Below are positions 9,280-17,686 of a stretch of DNA of 64,000 nt, piece after piece. The notes beneath the pieces are model-generated. The model was not told where the DNA came from. It was given only the letters and a program-made list of their open reading frames with translations, and made no database searches. The stretch comes from Microbacterium sp. LWH11-1.2 (GTDB lineage: Bacteria > Actinomycetota > Actinomycetes > Actinomycetales > Microbacteriaceae): the NCBI RefSeq assembly GCF_038397745.1, contig NZ_CP151636.1, forward strand, positions 3,720,001 to 3,784,000, given 5' to 3'. Every line of letters starts with the position of its first letter. Positions within the stretch are counted from its first letter, which is position 1. Both the position numbers and the translations under genes were made by a program.

Positions 9280-9882
9280 GTGATCATCGAGACGCCGGGA
9301 GAGGCCGCGGCAACGGGCCATGTCGCCGAGATGTATGCGGGCGACATCGACGACGACGGCTTCGTCTTCGGGCACACACGCGCGATGGCTGTGAATCCCG
9401 ACGCGCATGCCGCCTTCGAGGACCTGATCGGCGCGATCGTGCCGTCGATCGGCATCCGCGTGTACGAGGCGGCCACGCTCGGCGCGGCGCGGGCCATCGG
9501 CTCCACCCACTGCCTCCTCGCTCACGGCCGCAAGTCGCTGCGAGCCGACGTCCTCGACGAGGACGCCCTCGAAGCCTTCGCGGCGGGAGACGACGCCGGA
9601 TTCACCCCCGCCGAGCAGGTGGTCGTCGAGTACGCCGCGCAGCTGTCGGACGACCCCGCCTCGATGACGGATGCCGACACGCAGGCCCTGCGCGACGTCG
9701 GCTATTCGGACCGGCAGATCGTGGACATCACCCTCGCGGCGGCGGCGCGGAACTTCTTCAGCCGGGCTCTGCTCGCCCTCGCCGTGCCGGTCGACGAGGT
9801 CCCCGGCCTGAATCCGACCATCGCCGCCGCGCTGACGCGCTCGAACGCCGCCGGCCGCTCGCAGCCGACAGCGGATGGATAG
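9280..9882 (+). CDS. Carboxymuconolactone decarboxylase/AhpD-like protein
   Basis: 200 residues, all-helical CMD fold as in AhpD alkylhydroperoxidase partners. The core reads EAATLGAARAIGSTHCLLAHG: the glutamate, one cysteine and histidine of the AhpD motif are present, but the first cysteine of the CxxC pair is serine. Such variants are common among peroxidase-related CMD proteins, and their activity is usually uncertain. GTG 9280 has GAAGGAG (9268-9274) upstream. Divergent from the 48-residue Cys protein, which could be a partner (inference). Confidence 0.82.
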   Translation: MIIETPGEAAATGHVAEMYAGDIDDDGFVFGHTRAMAVNPDAHAAFEDLIGAIVPSIGIRVYEAATLGAARAIGSTHCLLAHGRKSLRADVLDEDALEAFAAGDDAGFTPAEQVVVEYAAQLSDDPASMTDADTQALRDVGYSDRQIVDITLAAAARNFFSRALLALAVPVDEVPGLNPTIAAALTRSNAAGRSQPTADG

Positions 9883-9893
9883 CCGGTCTCCCC

Positions 9894-9899
9894 TACGGT
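9894..9899 (+). promoter_or_regulatory. -10 box TACGGT, leaderless acyltransferase start
   Basis: TACGGT ends six bases before ATG 9906, and there is no Shine-Dalgarno sequence. Confidence 0.55.
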
Positions 9900-9905
9900 T
9901 GAGCC

Positions 9906-10496
9906 ATGCTCAAACGACTCCTCGCCCGCTTGTTCTGGGCGTTCAGCCGCTGGACGCTCACGAGTGAAGGCGCACCGACGCGCCCGACGGTGCTGGTGGG
10001 CGCACCGCACACGTCCAACTGGGACTTCGTCCTGATGCTCGCCATCGCGTGGCGCCTCGGCATCGACGTGCACTGGCTCGGCAAGAAGAGTCTCTTCCGC
10101 GGGTGGCGGGGTCCGATCATGCGCGGACTCGGCGGCATCCCCGTCGATCGCGCCGACCCGGCGCGCGTGGTGAAGGACGTCGTGGGCCAGGTGCATGCCG
10201 GCACGGTCTTCGGACTGGTCGTGACGCCGGACGGAACCCGCGGCGGCAACGAGAACTGGAAGTCCGGTTTCTACCGGATCGCCCGCGAGACGGGGATGCC
10301 GGTGACCCTCGGGTTCGTCGACCGCACGACCATGACCTCGGGTCTGGGACCGACGATCGACCTCACCGGCGACGTGGCTGCCGACATGGACCGCATCCGG
10401 GCGTTCTACGCCGACAAGGCCGGCGTGCGGCCCGAGAGGCGGACAGAGCCGCGCCTGCGCGAGGAGGACCCGGCGGCTTCGCCCGACGCCGCCTGA
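9906..10496 (+). CDS. PlsC-like 1-acylglycerol-3-phosphate acyltransferase family protein
   Basis: 196 residues with the acyltransferase H-x4-D box in APHTSNWDF, the acceptor-binding GGIPVDR and a TPDGTRG segment in the place of the usual EGTR motif. The likely role is acyl transfer to a glycerophosphate or related membrane lipid at the cytoplasmic face; the exact acceptor is not clear. ATG 9906 is supported by a TACGGT box six bases upstream. The C-terminal 25 residues are charged and look disordered. Confidence 0.82.
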   Translation: MLKRLLARLFWAFSRWTLTSEGAPTRPTVLVGAPHTSNWDFVLMLAIAWRLGIDVHWLGKKSLFRGWRGPIMRGLGGIPVDRADPARVVKDVVGQVHAGTVFGLVVTPDGTRGGNENWKSGFYRIARETGMPVTLGFVDRTTMTSGLGPTIDLTGDVAADMDRIRAFYADKAGVRPERRTEPRLREEDPAASPDAA

Positions 10497-10513
10497 CGAA
10501 CGGGCCGCTCCGG

Positions 10514-10717
10514 TCAGTGCTTCGACGCGGTGTGCGCCCGGGCGTAGGCCAGGTCCTTGTCGGAGAGCTGCTCCACCATCCCGACGACGGCTCCGGTCAG
10601 CACGCGGATCTCCTCTCGTACCGCCTCATCGAGAAGGTGTGAGTCGCTGTCGAGCACGGACTGCTGGGCATCGGGCGACAGGTCCGACCACCAGTCGTCG
10701 ATCGGGGGAAGGGTCAT
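10514..10717 (-). CDS. Conserved-looking 67-residue protein, unknown
   Basis: Short acidic protein beginning MTLPPIDDWWSDLSPDAQQ, with a helical C-terminal half. It has a good AAGGA about five bases before the ATG, which supports translation. Convergent with the acyltransferase gene (17-base gap) and divergent from the DUF6328-like gene. I do not recognise a function. Confidence 0.65.
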   Translation of the reverse strand: MTLPPIDDWWSDLSPDAQQSVLDSDSHLLDEAVREEIRVLTGAVVGMVEQLSDKDLAYARAHTASKH

Positions 10718-10786
10718 CGTTCCTTCTTTCAGAGGGGTCGGGCAACGGGCTGGACATCACCGGATCACCGGCACAACACTGAGATC

Positions 10787-11314
10787 ATGACAGCGGATCT
10801 GCCTCCTGACGAGCCCGACATCGACGATCGGGCCGACGGTCGCGACGAGACTCCCAACGAGAGGGCGGACCGGAACTGGCTCGAGCTCCTGCAGGAGCTG
10901 CGCGTCATGCAGACGGGTACGCAGATCCTCACCGGCTTCCTCCTCGCCGTGGCCTTCCAGCCGCGTTTCACCGACATGGACGAGCTCCAGCGCGATCTGT
11001 ACGTCGTCCTCGTCGCTCTCGCGGCGATCGCGACGATTCTCGCGCTCGCGCCGGTCGGCATGCACCGCGCGCTGTTCGGGCATCGCCGCAAGCCCGACCT
11101 GGTGCGGATCGCCGCCCGCATCGTCCGGATCGACCTGGCCGTGATCGGAGCGCTGACCATCGGCGTGACCACCTTGATCGTCGACTTCACGGTGAACCGC
11201 ACGGCCGGCATCATCGCGCTCGTGGCCGCGCTCGTGCTGGTCGTGGCGCTGTGGCTGGCCCTGCCGCGGGCGATGCGCGGGCGGCCCCGCTCCGACGACA
11301 CCGGAGAGGAGTGA
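10787..11314 (+). CDS. DUF6328-like membrane protein
   Basis: 175 residues. An acidic, soluble N-terminus leads to NWLELLQELRVMQTGTQILTG and then about four hydrophobic helices, ending in a short charged tail. The N-terminal NWLELLQELRV-QTG stretch matches my memory of the actinobacterial DUF6328 family, whose function is unknown. The ATG is preceded by AACACT and six bases, a weaker form of the leaderless pattern seen elsewhere in this window. Confidence 0.75.
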   Translation: MTADLPPDEPDIDDRADGRDETPNERADRNWLELLQELRVMQTGTQILTGFLLAVAFQPRFTDMDELQRDLYVVLVALAAIATILALAPVGMHRALFGHRRKPDLVRIAARIVRIDLAVIGALTIGVTTLIVDFTVNRTAGIIALVAALVLVVALWLALPRAMRGRPRSDDTGEE

Positions 11315-11329
11315 TCCCGCGCACCTCGC

Positions 11330-11875
11330 TCAGCGGCCGGCGGGGCTGCGGTTCTCCGCGCTGACCATCCACGCGAACTGCTCCAGGCGCTCGATGACCG
11401 CGTGCAGGATGTCCGCCGATGTCGGGTCCGCCTCGTCGACGTCGTCGTGCACATCGCGCATCGTCGAGACGACGGCCTCGAGGCGGACGGTGATCAGGTC
11501 GATGGTCTCCGAGGTGGAGACCTCGCCGGCCGGGAACTCCGGCAGCGTCGTCGTGGCCGAAACCGTGACGCTGCGTCCATCGGGTACGGCGTGCAGTGCG
11601 CGCATGCGCTCGGCGACGGTGTCGCTGAAGGCGCGTGCGTCGTCGATGATCTCGTCGAGTTGGCGGTGCGTGTCGCGGAAGTTGCGTCCGACGACGTTCC
11701 AGTGCGCCTGCTTGCCCTGCGTCGCCAGCTCCAGCAGGTCGACGAGCACGGCCTGCAGGTTCGCTGCCAGATCGGGCGAGGCGGTGAAGCCCTTCTCGGC
11801 GTTCTGGCGCCGGGTCGTCTTCGCTCCGCCCTTCGGGGTACCGGCGGTCTTCTTGGTCGTCTTCGTGTCAGCCAT
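11330..11875 (-). CDS. dps: Dps-family ferritin-like DNA-protection protein
   Basis: 181 residues. The Lys/Thr-rich N-terminal tail of about 25 residues could bind DNA. It is followed by the Dps four-helix bundle with the ferroxidase signature: His in KQAHWNVVG, then Asp/Glu in DTHRQLDEIIDDARAFSD. Such proteins form 12-mers that oxidise and store iron and shield DNA from peroxide. ATG 11875 has a TAGCGT box six bases upstream. Convergent with the DUF6328-like gene. Confidence 0.9.
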   Translation of the reverse strand: MADTKTTKKTAGTPKGGAKTTRRQNAEKGFTASPDLAANLQAVLVDLLELATQGKQAHWNVVGRNFRDTHRQLDEIIDDARAFSDTVAERMRALHAVPDGRSVTVSATTTLPEFPAGEVSTSETIDLITVRLEAVVSTMRDVHDDVDEADPTSADILHAVIERLEQFAWMVSAENRSPAGR

Positions 11876-11881
11876 GGGGCG

Positions 11882-11887
11882 ACGCTA
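11882..11887 (-). promoter_or_regulatory. -10 box TAGCGT, leaderless dps start
   Basis: TAGCGT on the minus strand, six bases before ATG 11875, with no Shine-Dalgarno. Confidence 0.55.
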
Positions 11888-11970
11888 ACGGGGGCGGAGA
11901 CGCACGCCGAGGGGGTTGACACCGGTGCGCGCGCGCCTCGAATGTGGCCGGAGGACAGAGAGGCGGACCC

Positions 11971-12456
11971 GTGACCGACGACCAGCAGCAGAGATCGCAG
12001 ATCGAGATCAGCACGATCCAGGACAGCGACGCCGGCGAGGTGCTGACGGTGCAGCGCGCCGCCTTCGTGTCGGAGGCGGCGATCTACGGCAGCGTCGACA
12101 TGCCCCCGCTGACCCAGACGCTTCCCGAACTGCAGGCCGAGCTGCGCGCGGAATCGGGTTTCGTCGCACGGATCGGCGGACGACTCGTCGGCGCGATCCG
12201 TTTCGTCGAGCGCGACGGCCTGCTCTTGATCGGGCGGATAGCGATCGCGCCCGACATGCAGGGCGAGGGCATCGGACGGATGCTGCTCGACGCCGCCGAG
12301 GAGTCCTCCAGCGCCGATGTGGCCGAGCTCTTCACCGGCAGCCTGAGCGAGGCGAACCTGCGGCTCTACGAAGCCTGCGGCTACGAGGAGCATGAGCGCG
12401 TGCCGGACGGCGACGGGACCGCCCAGGTCTTCCTCCGGAAACGTCTGCGAGCTTGA
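11971..12456 (+). CDS. GNAT-family N-acetyltransferase
   Basis: 161 residues with the GNAT core: a beta strand LLIGRIAIAPDMQG, then the acetyl-CoA pyrophosphate loop MQGEGIGRML, and the C-terminal NLRLYEACGYEEHER typical of the fold. Substrate unknown. GTG 11971 is chosen because AGGCGGA lies upstream; a GTG at 11944 would add nine residues. Confidence 0.85.
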   Translation: MTDDQQQRSQIEISTIQDSDAGEVLTVQRAAFVSEAAIYGSVDMPPLTQTLPELQAELRAESGFVARIGGRLVGAIRFVERDGLLLIGRIAIAPDMQGEGIGRMLLDAAEESSSADVAELFTGSLSEANLRLYEACGYEEHERVPDGDGTAQVFLRKRLRA

Positions 12457-12563
12457 GAGCCTCCTGACAATCGCGGCAAGGGGGTTGAGCCGATGGACGA
12501 GGTCCGGCATCGTGGCCCGGACGTGTCGCGACCGCGACATGCCCCAACCGGAAGGAGAGTCTC

Positions 12564-12863
12564 GTGCTCACCCTCACCGACAACGCCACCGCCATCGTCT
12601 CCACCCTCGTGAGCCGTCAGAGCGAAGCCCCGGATGCCGGTCTGCGCATCCACTCCACCACCGCGCCCGACGCGCAAGGCGGCGCCCGTCTGGCCGTCCT
12701 CGTGACCGCCGACCCGGAGCCGCAGGACCAGGTCGTGGAGATCTCCGGCACCCGCCTCTTCCTCGATGAGGGGGCCGCAACCGCGCTCGACGACAAGGTG
12801 CTCGACGCCGGTGTCGACGACGAGGGCGCCGTCTCGTTCGCGGTGATGCCCAAGGTCGCCTGA
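12564..12863 (+). CDS. IscA/HesB-like Fe-S biosynthesis domain protein without cysteines
   Basis: 99 residues that follow the IscA/HesB layout: MLTLTDNATAIVSTLV, DAGLRIHS, a middle beta region and VVEISGTRLFLDEGAA. The three conserved cysteines of true A-type carriers are absent; the protein has no cysteine at all. It therefore cannot hold an Fe-S cluster in the usual way, and its role is unknown. GTG 12564 has AAGGAG seven bases upstream. A strong hairpin terminator follows. Confidence 0.8.
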   Translation: MLTLTDNATAIVSTLVSRQSEAPDAGLRIHSTTAPDAQGGARLAVLVTADPEPQDQVVEISGTRLFLDEGAATALDDKVLDAGVDDEGAVSFAVMPKVA

Positions 12864-12876
12864 CGACACAGGATTC

Positions 12877-12910
12877 CGGATGCCGCGGCCCTCAGGGGTC
12901 GCGGCATCCG
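12877..12910 (+). terminator. Hairpin terminator after the IscA-like gene
   Basis: Arms CGGATGCCGCGGCCC and GGGTCGCGGCATCCG form a 15-bp stem (one G-T pair) with a TCAG loop. A T-poor tail follows. The arms carry the GGATGCC/GGCATCC word common in this window. Confidence 0.7.
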
Positions 12911-12962
12911 TCGTCTTCGGGTCGAGGCGCGTGGCGCCACGGCACGCCTCGGGACCCGCCCC

Positions 12963-12968
12963 TAGCAT
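12963..12968 (+). promoter_or_regulatory. -10 box TAGCAT, leaderless lipoprotein start
   Basis: TAGCAT is followed by six bases and ATG 12975. Confidence 0.55.
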
Positions 12969-12974
12969 CGAGGC

Positions 12975-13619
12975 ATGCGAACTCGTGCGCCGCGTGTCCT
13001 GATCGTCTCCGCCCTCGCGATCCTCACCGTCATCGCCGCCGGGTGTGCGCCGACGGCGGCACCGCAGCCCACCAGCTCGTCGGGCTCCGCCTCGCCGTCA
13101 TCGTCGCCGTCCGAGACACCGGAGACAGCGGACGCGCGGGTGACCATCGACGGTCTGTCGATCGACGAGGGCCCGCTGATCGCCTATACCGACCACGACG
13201 CCGTGCTCGCGGCGCTCGGAGAGGTCGTGGGGCCCGTCCCCGAGGCGCAGGGACCCGATGCGTACGGGTTCACGTCGTATGACTGGGACGGCGCCGTCCG
13301 GCTGAACGTCCCCGAGTCGGGGCCGGCCGCGCTCTGGATCGGGAGCGACGACACCCCCGGCGTCGTGTTCACCGTCGCCGACGGGATCGGCATCGGCTCG
13401 AGCCGCGCAGACGCTCTGGCGGCCGGCGCCGAAGAGCTCCCGATGGACGACGACGGCGACGGCGTGAACGACTATCTCGCGGTGGGCACCCGCGAGGTCC
13501 CCGGCACGATGTCGCTCGTCCGTCCGGGAGAGGTCGGCGTGCAGTACGTCATGCTCGCTCTCGACGGCGACACGGTGTCGAAGATCTTCGGTCTCGCCGA
13601 CGACTTCAGCGATCTCTGA
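12975..13619 (+). CDS. Secreted lipoprotein, unknown
   Basis: 214 residues. The signal peptide MRTRAPRVLIVSALAILTV ends in a lipobox IAAGC with Cys24. A Ser/Pro/Thr-rich linker follows, then a beta-rich domain of about 160 residues. It should be anchored on the outer face of the membrane. The domain is not one I can name. ATG 12975 is fixed by a TAGCAT box six bases upstream. Confidence 0.85.
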   Translation: MRTRAPRVLIVSALAILTVIAAGCAPTAAPQPTSSSGSASPSSSPSETPETADARVTIDGLSIDEGPLIAYTDHDAVLAALGEVVGPVPEAQGPDAYGFTSYDWDGAVRLNVPESGPAALWIGSDDTPGVVFTVADGIGIGSSRADALAAGAEELPMDDDGDGVNDYLAVGTREVPGTMSLVRPGEVGVQYVMLALDGDTVSKIFGLADDFSDL

Positions 13620-13633
13620 GTCGAGACCGCGCG

Positions 13634-15298
13634 TCAGAGCTCGGTGACGCGACCCGACTCGACACGCCACCGACGGTCGGTGTGCACCGTGGCGAGCATC
13701 CGTCGGTCGTGCGTCACCAGCAGCAGCGTCCCCTCGTACGATTCGAGCGCCTGCTCGAGCTGCTCGATCGCCGCGAGATCGAGGTGGTTCGTCGGCTCAT
13801 CGAGCACCAGGACGTTGGTGCCGCGGGCCTGCAGCAGGGCGAGCCCCGCTCGCGTGCGCTCCCCCGGTGACAACTCGTCGACCGGGCGACCCACGTGGTC
13901 GGCTTTGAGTCCGAACTTGGCGAGAAGCGTGCGCACCTCACCGGTGGCCATCTCGGGCACGAGCTCCTCGAAAGCCGCCGCGAGCGGCTGGGAACCCGCC
14001 AGCAGGGAGCGCGCCTGGTCGATCTCGCCGATCTGCACGCTCGCTCCGAGACTCGCCGTGCCCTCGTCCGGATGCTGTTGCCCGAGCAGGGCGCGGAGGA
14101 GGGTCGACTTGCCCGCGCCGTTGGGACCCGTGATCCCGATGCGCTCCCCCGCGTTCACCTGCAGCGACACCGGGCCCAGAGCGAACTCACCCTGCCGGTA
14201 CACCGCGGAGCTCAGCGTCGAGACGACCGAGCTGGAGCGCGGCGCCGCGGCGATGGTGAACTCGAGCTGCCACTCCTTGCGGGGTTCCTCGACCTCCTCG
14301 AGCCGCGCGATCCGACTCTCCATCTGTCGCACCTTCTGCGCCTGCTTCTCGCTGGACTCCGTCGAGGCCTTGCGCCGGATCTTGTCGTTGTCGGGTGCCT
14401 TCTTCATCGCGTTGCGCACGCCCTGACTCGACCATTCCCGCTGGGTCCTGGCGCGGCCGATGAGGTCGGCCTTCTTCTCGGCGAACTCGTCGTACTTCTC
14501 GCGCTGGTGGCGGCGCACCGTGGCCCGCTCCTCGAGGTAGGCGTCGTACCCGCCGCCGAACACACGGTTCGAGCCCTGCGCCAGGTCGAGCTCCAGCACC
14601 CGGGTCACGCAGCGCGCGAGGAACTCGCGATCATGGCTCACCAGGACCACGCCGCCGCGGAGTCCGCGTACGAAGGCCTCCAGCCGCTCGAGACCGTCGA
14701 GATCCAGATCGTTGGTCGGCTCGTCCAGCAGCGCGATGTCGAAGCGCGAGAGGAGCAGCGCCGCCAGCCCGACACGAGCCGCCTGACCGCCGGAGAGCGA
14801 GGTCATCAGGATCCCGTCGGCGTCGCCGCCGTCGAGTTCGAGACCCAGGTCGGCGAGCACGGCCGGGAGTCGCTCGTCCAGGTCGGCGGCGCCGCTGGCC
14901 AGCCACCGGTCGAGGGCGGTCGAGTAGGCGTCTGCCGGGTCGACGCCCGGGGCGGCGAGCGAAGGGTCGCCGAGCGCGGCCGCGGCGGCATCCATCGCGA
15001 TGGTCGCCGCGGCGCATCCCGTGCGACGGGCGATGTAGGCGGCGATCGTCTCACCGGAGATGCGCTCATGCTCCTGCGGCAGCCATCCGACGAACGCGTC
15101 GGCCGGTGCCAGCGCGATCGTCCCCGCCTGCGGCTCGTCGATGCCCGCGAGCAGGCGGAGCAGGGTGGACTTCCCCGCCCCGTTCGCGCCGACGACTCCG
15201 ACGACGTCTCCCGGCGCGACCGTCAGATCGAGCGAGTCGAAGAGGGTGCGGTGGCCGTATCCGCCGGCCAGGCCCTGGGCCACGAGAGTTGCGGTCAT
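13634..15298 (-). CDS. ABC-F family ATP-binding protein
   Basis: 554-residue soluble protein with two ABC domains and no membrane part. Domain 1: Walker A GANGAGKSTLL near residue 40, signature LSGGQ, Walker B ALLDEPTNDLD. A long charged linker (about residues 265-335) is followed by domain 2: GPNGAGKSTLL, LSPGE, VLVLDEPTNHLD. This is the ABC-F layout of translation factors and antibiotic-resistance (ribosome protection) proteins; which one cannot be decided. The start follows a CAGGAT box by six bases. Confidence 0.9.
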   Translation of the reverse strand: MTATLVAQGLAGGYGHRTLFDSLDLTVAPGDVVGVVGANGAGKSTLLRLLAGIDEPQAGTIALAPADAFVGWLPQEHERISGETIAAYIARRTGCAAATIAMDAAAAALGDPSLAAPGVDPADAYSTALDRWLASGAADLDERLPAVLADLGLELDGGDADGILMTSLSGGQAARVGLAALLLSRFDIALLDEPTNDLDLDGLERLEAFVRGLRGGVVLVSHDREFLARCVTRVLELDLAQGSNRVFGGGYDAYLEERATVRRHQREKYDEFAEKKADLIGRARTQREWSSQGVRNAMKKAPDNDKIRRKASTESSEKQAQKVRQMESRIARLEEVEEPRKEWQLEFTIAAAPRSSSVVSTLSSAVYRQGEFALGPVSLQVNAGERIGITGPNGAGKSTLLRALLGQQHPDEGTASLGASVQIGEIDQARSLLAGSQPLAAAFEELVPEMATGEVRTLLAKFGLKADHVGRPVDELSPGERTRAGLALLQARGTNVLVLDEPTNHLDLAAIEQLEQALESYEGTLLLVTHDRRMLATVHTDRRWRVESGRVTEL

Positions 15299-15304
15299 GA
15301 CTCA

Positions 15305-15310
15305 ATCCTG
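15305..15310 (-). promoter_or_regulatory. -10-like box CAGGAT upstream of the ABC-F gene
   Basis: CAGGAT (a CANNNT variant) lies six bases before ATG 15298 on the minus strand. Confidence 0.4.
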
Positions 15311-15354
15311 TCATCGCGCGGACGCCGGGCTCGCACCCGATCCGCCTGCGGGAC

Positions 15355-15528
15355 TCAGTCGGAGTGATGCGCGCTGTGGTCCTCCAGGTCGGGTCTCGCC
15401 CGCAGCGCGTCGGCGATCTCCTCCTCCGGGCGCGGTGCGATCGTCTCGTCTTCTTCGAGTTCCGGAACGGTCGGCTCTCCCGGAGCGGGGATGTGCTCGT
15501 GCGAGGAGCGGTCGTTGTGGTCGGACAC
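15355..15528 (-). CDS. Small acidic protein, 57 residues, unknown
   Basis: Highly acidic and His-containing, beginning MSDHNDRSSHEH and rich in Glu, Asp and Pro. GTG 15528 is chosen over upstream in-frame starts because AAGGG lies six bases before it. Divergent from the stub LysR gene. No family recognised. Confidence 0.55.
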   Translation of the reverse strand: MSDHNDRSSHEHIPAPGEPTVPELEEDETIAPRPEEEIADALRARPDLEDHSAHHSD

Positions 15529-15634
15529 GGCGAACCCTTCGATCGGCGGCATGCCCAGAGTACGCCGACATCCCGATGGAAGACGCGTACGCTGAAGACC
15601 TGCCGCGACTCCTGCGGGAAAGGACTTCTCCCCC

Positions 15635-15979
15635 GTGAAACTCACTCAACTTCGGCGTTTCGTCGCCGTCGCCGAGACGCTGCATTTCCCCCGAGCGGCA
15701 GAATCCCTCGATGTGTCGCTGGCGGCTGTGTATTCGTCGATCGAGCAGCTCGAGGAGGAGGTCGGCCATCCGCTCTTCACGCGCGGAGGCGACACGCGCC
15801 TGACGAAAGCCGGCGAGCTTCTGCTCGAGGAGGCACGAGAGCGGATCGCCGCGGCGCCGGCACCGAGCGCGAAGCCGGTCGTCCCGGCGGGTGGCAAGGC
15901 CAAGGCGTCCAAGGGCAAGGGCCGCGCGCCCGTGGTGAAGGGTCAGCCGAAGCCGTACAAGAAGCGTCAGGGGCGCTGA
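15635..15979 (+). CDS. LysR-type winged-helix DNA-binding domain with basic tail (no effector domain)
   Basis: 114 residues. Residues 1-70 are a LysR N-terminal winged helix (MKLTQLRRFVAVAET, FPRAAESLDVS, AVYSSIEQLEEEVGHPLF). Full LysR regulators have about 300 residues; here the substrate-binding domain is replaced by an Ala/Pro stretch and a Lys/Gly-rich tail ending KPYKKRQGR. GTG 15635 has GAAAGGA upstream and the frame ends cleanly, so this looks like a genuine short protein, not a recent truncation. It could bind DNA non-specifically or act as a constitutive repressor. Confidence 0.8.
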   Translation: MKLTQLRRFVAVAETLHFPRAAESLDVSLAAVYSSIEQLEEEVGHPLFTRGGDTRLTKAGELLLEEARERIAAAPAPSAKPVVPAGGKAKASKGKGRAPVVKGQPKPYKKRQGR

Positions 15980-15999
15980 ACCCGAGACGGCGCCGAGGT

Positions 16000-16560
16000 C
16001 TACAGCTCGACGGCGTCGTGCCGGGCGACCGCGAAGGTCTGCCCGGGATACCGCAGCCCCGAGAAGTACATGTTGGTGTGGGCGACGATCTGCTCACCCG
16101 AGATCGGCACGCCGTCCCACTCCGCGTCGACCGTGGTGTGCGCGTCTCCCACGAGGGTGACGTCGTACCCCTCCGCCGCCGCGCGCTGCATCGTCGTGCG
16201 CACGCAGAAATCCGACTGCGCTCCGGCCAGGACGAGGTGCGTGGCCGCGAGACGATCGAGCGTCTCACGCAGGTCGGTCTCCGCGAAGGCATCGCGATAG
16301 CTCTTCCGGACCAGTGGCTCTCCGTCGTGACGAGCCAGCGGCGACGCGAGCTCCCATTCGGGCGTTCCGAGACCGACCGGATCGTGGTGCACCCACACGA
16401 CAGGCACATCCGCGGCGCGGGCGCGTTCCACGAGAGTCGCGGTGCGCGCGAGGGTTCCGTGTTCGTCGAAGCAGCCCGGCATCACGCCGACCTGCGCGTC
16501 GATGACGATGACAGCGGTACGCGGCATCCGTGCGGATGTGTGCGCGGGGGTCGAGGTCAT
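16000..16560 (-). CDS. Isochorismatase-family hydrolase
   Basis: 186-residue cysteine hydrolase of the isochorismatase/nicotinamidase superfamily. The catalytic triad is visible: Asp in AVIVIDAQ, Lys in [10 protein letters not shown] and the nucleophile Cys in [12 protein letters not shown] cis-peptide-like VLAGAQ precedes the cysteine. The substrate is unknown; metal-binding His residues of nicotinamidases are not obvious. It starts one base after the stop of the alpha/beta hydrolase gene, so the two form an operon. An internal Met at residue 12 is an alternative start. Confidence 0.87.
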   Translation of the reverse strand: MTSTPAHTSARMPRTAVIVIDAQVGVMPGCFDEHGTLARTATLVERARAADVPVVWVHHDPVGLGTPEWELASPLARHDGEPLVRKSYRDAFAETDLRETLDRLAATHLVLAGAQSDFCVRTTMQRAAAEGYDVTLVGDAHTTVDAEWDGVPISGEQIVAHTNMYFSGLRYPGQTFAVARHDAVEL

Positions 16561-16561
16561 C

Positions 16562-17131
16562 TCAGTCCCAGTCGAGGTATTCCTCGATGTTCACCGCGGT
16601 CTCGATCGGGTGCGTCATCGGGAACAGGTGGTCGCCGCCGGCGATCATCTTCACGCTCGCGCGCTCGGGCACGGTCGACTGCAGACGCTCGCCGTTGGCC
16701 GGCGCCGTGGTGGTGTCGTCGGACCCCTGGATGATGAGCACGGGGATCACCGGAGCGACGGGGATCTCGTTCTCCTCCACGCCGAGCAGGAGCAGGCCGT
16801 TGACGCGCTCGTGGTGGGATGCGGCGAGCGCACGTGCGATGGTGCCTCCGAAGCCATGACCGCCGACCCAGGTGTCGGTGAGGCCGACGTGATCGATCAC
16901 CGCGAGGACATCGTCGACGCGCTCCTCGAGTGAGATGTCGGCGTCGCCGGCGCGGTAGCCGATGCGCAGCACGTGGAATCCGGCTTCCTCGGCGAGGTAG
17001 TGCCCGACGACGCCCAGAACGTCGGCGGGGAGCCCCTGCTCCTGGATCAGCACGAGCTTGACGGGCCCGTCGCCTTCGTCGACGAAGGGAACGGCGCGGC
17101 CGTCGGGCTCGAAGGTCTGGGTGTCGGTCAT
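16562..17131 (-). CDS. Alpha/beta-hydrolase fold protein lacking the nucleophile serine
   Basis: 189 residues with the hydrolase fold: LVLIQEQG, a dienelactone-hydrolase-like middle, the nucleophile elbow and a late GGDHLFP histidine. The elbow reads GGHGFGG where active members have GHSFGG; the expected serine is Gly93. The protein is therefore probably not an ordinary serine hydrolase. ATG 17131 has AGGAG about ten bases upstream. Coupled to the isochorismatase gene. Confidence 0.78.
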   Translation of the reverse strand: MTDTQTFEPDGRAVPFVDEGDGPVKLVLIQEQGLPADVLGVVGHYLAEEAGFHVLRIGYRAGDADISLEERVDDVLAVIDHVGLTDTWVGGHGFGGTIARALAASHHERVNGLLLLGVEENEIPVAPVIPVLIIQGSDDTTTAPANGERLQSTVPERASVKMIAGGDHLFPMTHPIETAVNIEEYLDWD

Positions 17132-17305
17132 CGGCGTCAGTCTCCTCGTGCCGTCGGGGTCGGAAGCGCAGGCGGAACGAACTCGGCGGACGCCTGCGGC
17201 CGGACCGCGGCTCACGCCGCCTCCGTCCAGCCTATCCGGATGCCGTGGGCGGCACAGAAGCCCGATGCTCCGCGTCGAGACGGCCCTCGGGATCGTGTCG
17301 TGGAT

Positions 17306-17584
17306 TCAGCCGGGCTGCCCCGGGCCGAACGACTGCCCGTTGAATGCGGAGAAGAACAGGGTGAACCACACGATGAAGAAGATCAGCTGCGCCAGAGCGC
17401 CCAGGACTCCGATCACCATCGCCCAGCGAGCGAGCCCCGCCCCCGATTCAAGGTTGCCGGGCGCGCGCAGCTGCCGCAGCGCGAACACACCGAGAATGAG
17501 TCCGGCGACAGGGATCACGAACGCGGCGATGAAGCCGACGAGGGAGAGGGTGTTCGTGCGCGGTGCAGTGGTGGCCGTTGTCAT
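17306..17584 (-). CDS. DUF4190-like small membrane protein
   Basis: 92 residues with two hydrophobic helices: LSLVGFIAAFVIPVAGLILGVFA and, after the basic loop ALRQLRAPG, WAMVIGVLGALAQLIFFIVW. This two-helix pattern with a polar loop is typical of DUF4190 proteins of unknown function. ATG 17584 has GGAAGG five bases upstream; a longer in-frame start has no such site. Monocistronic by position. Confidence 0.78.
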   Translation of the reverse strand: MTTATTAPRTNTLSLVGFIAAFVIPVAGLILGVFALRQLRAPGNLESGAGLARWAMVIGVLGALAQLIFFIVWFTLFFSAFNGQSFGPGQPG

Positions 17585-17686
17585 CGGGACCTTCCGAGGC
17601 TTCGTGTCGCCAGGTGGGCCCATCGCGACGAGTCGACTATAGAAACATTCTGGTGGTTCGTCGCCTCTTTCCGCATGCGCGAGATG

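Noticed and set aside
13614..13639. Inverted repeat CTCTGA/TCAGAG as a terminator
   Set aside because: Only six base pairs with a 14-base loop; too weak.
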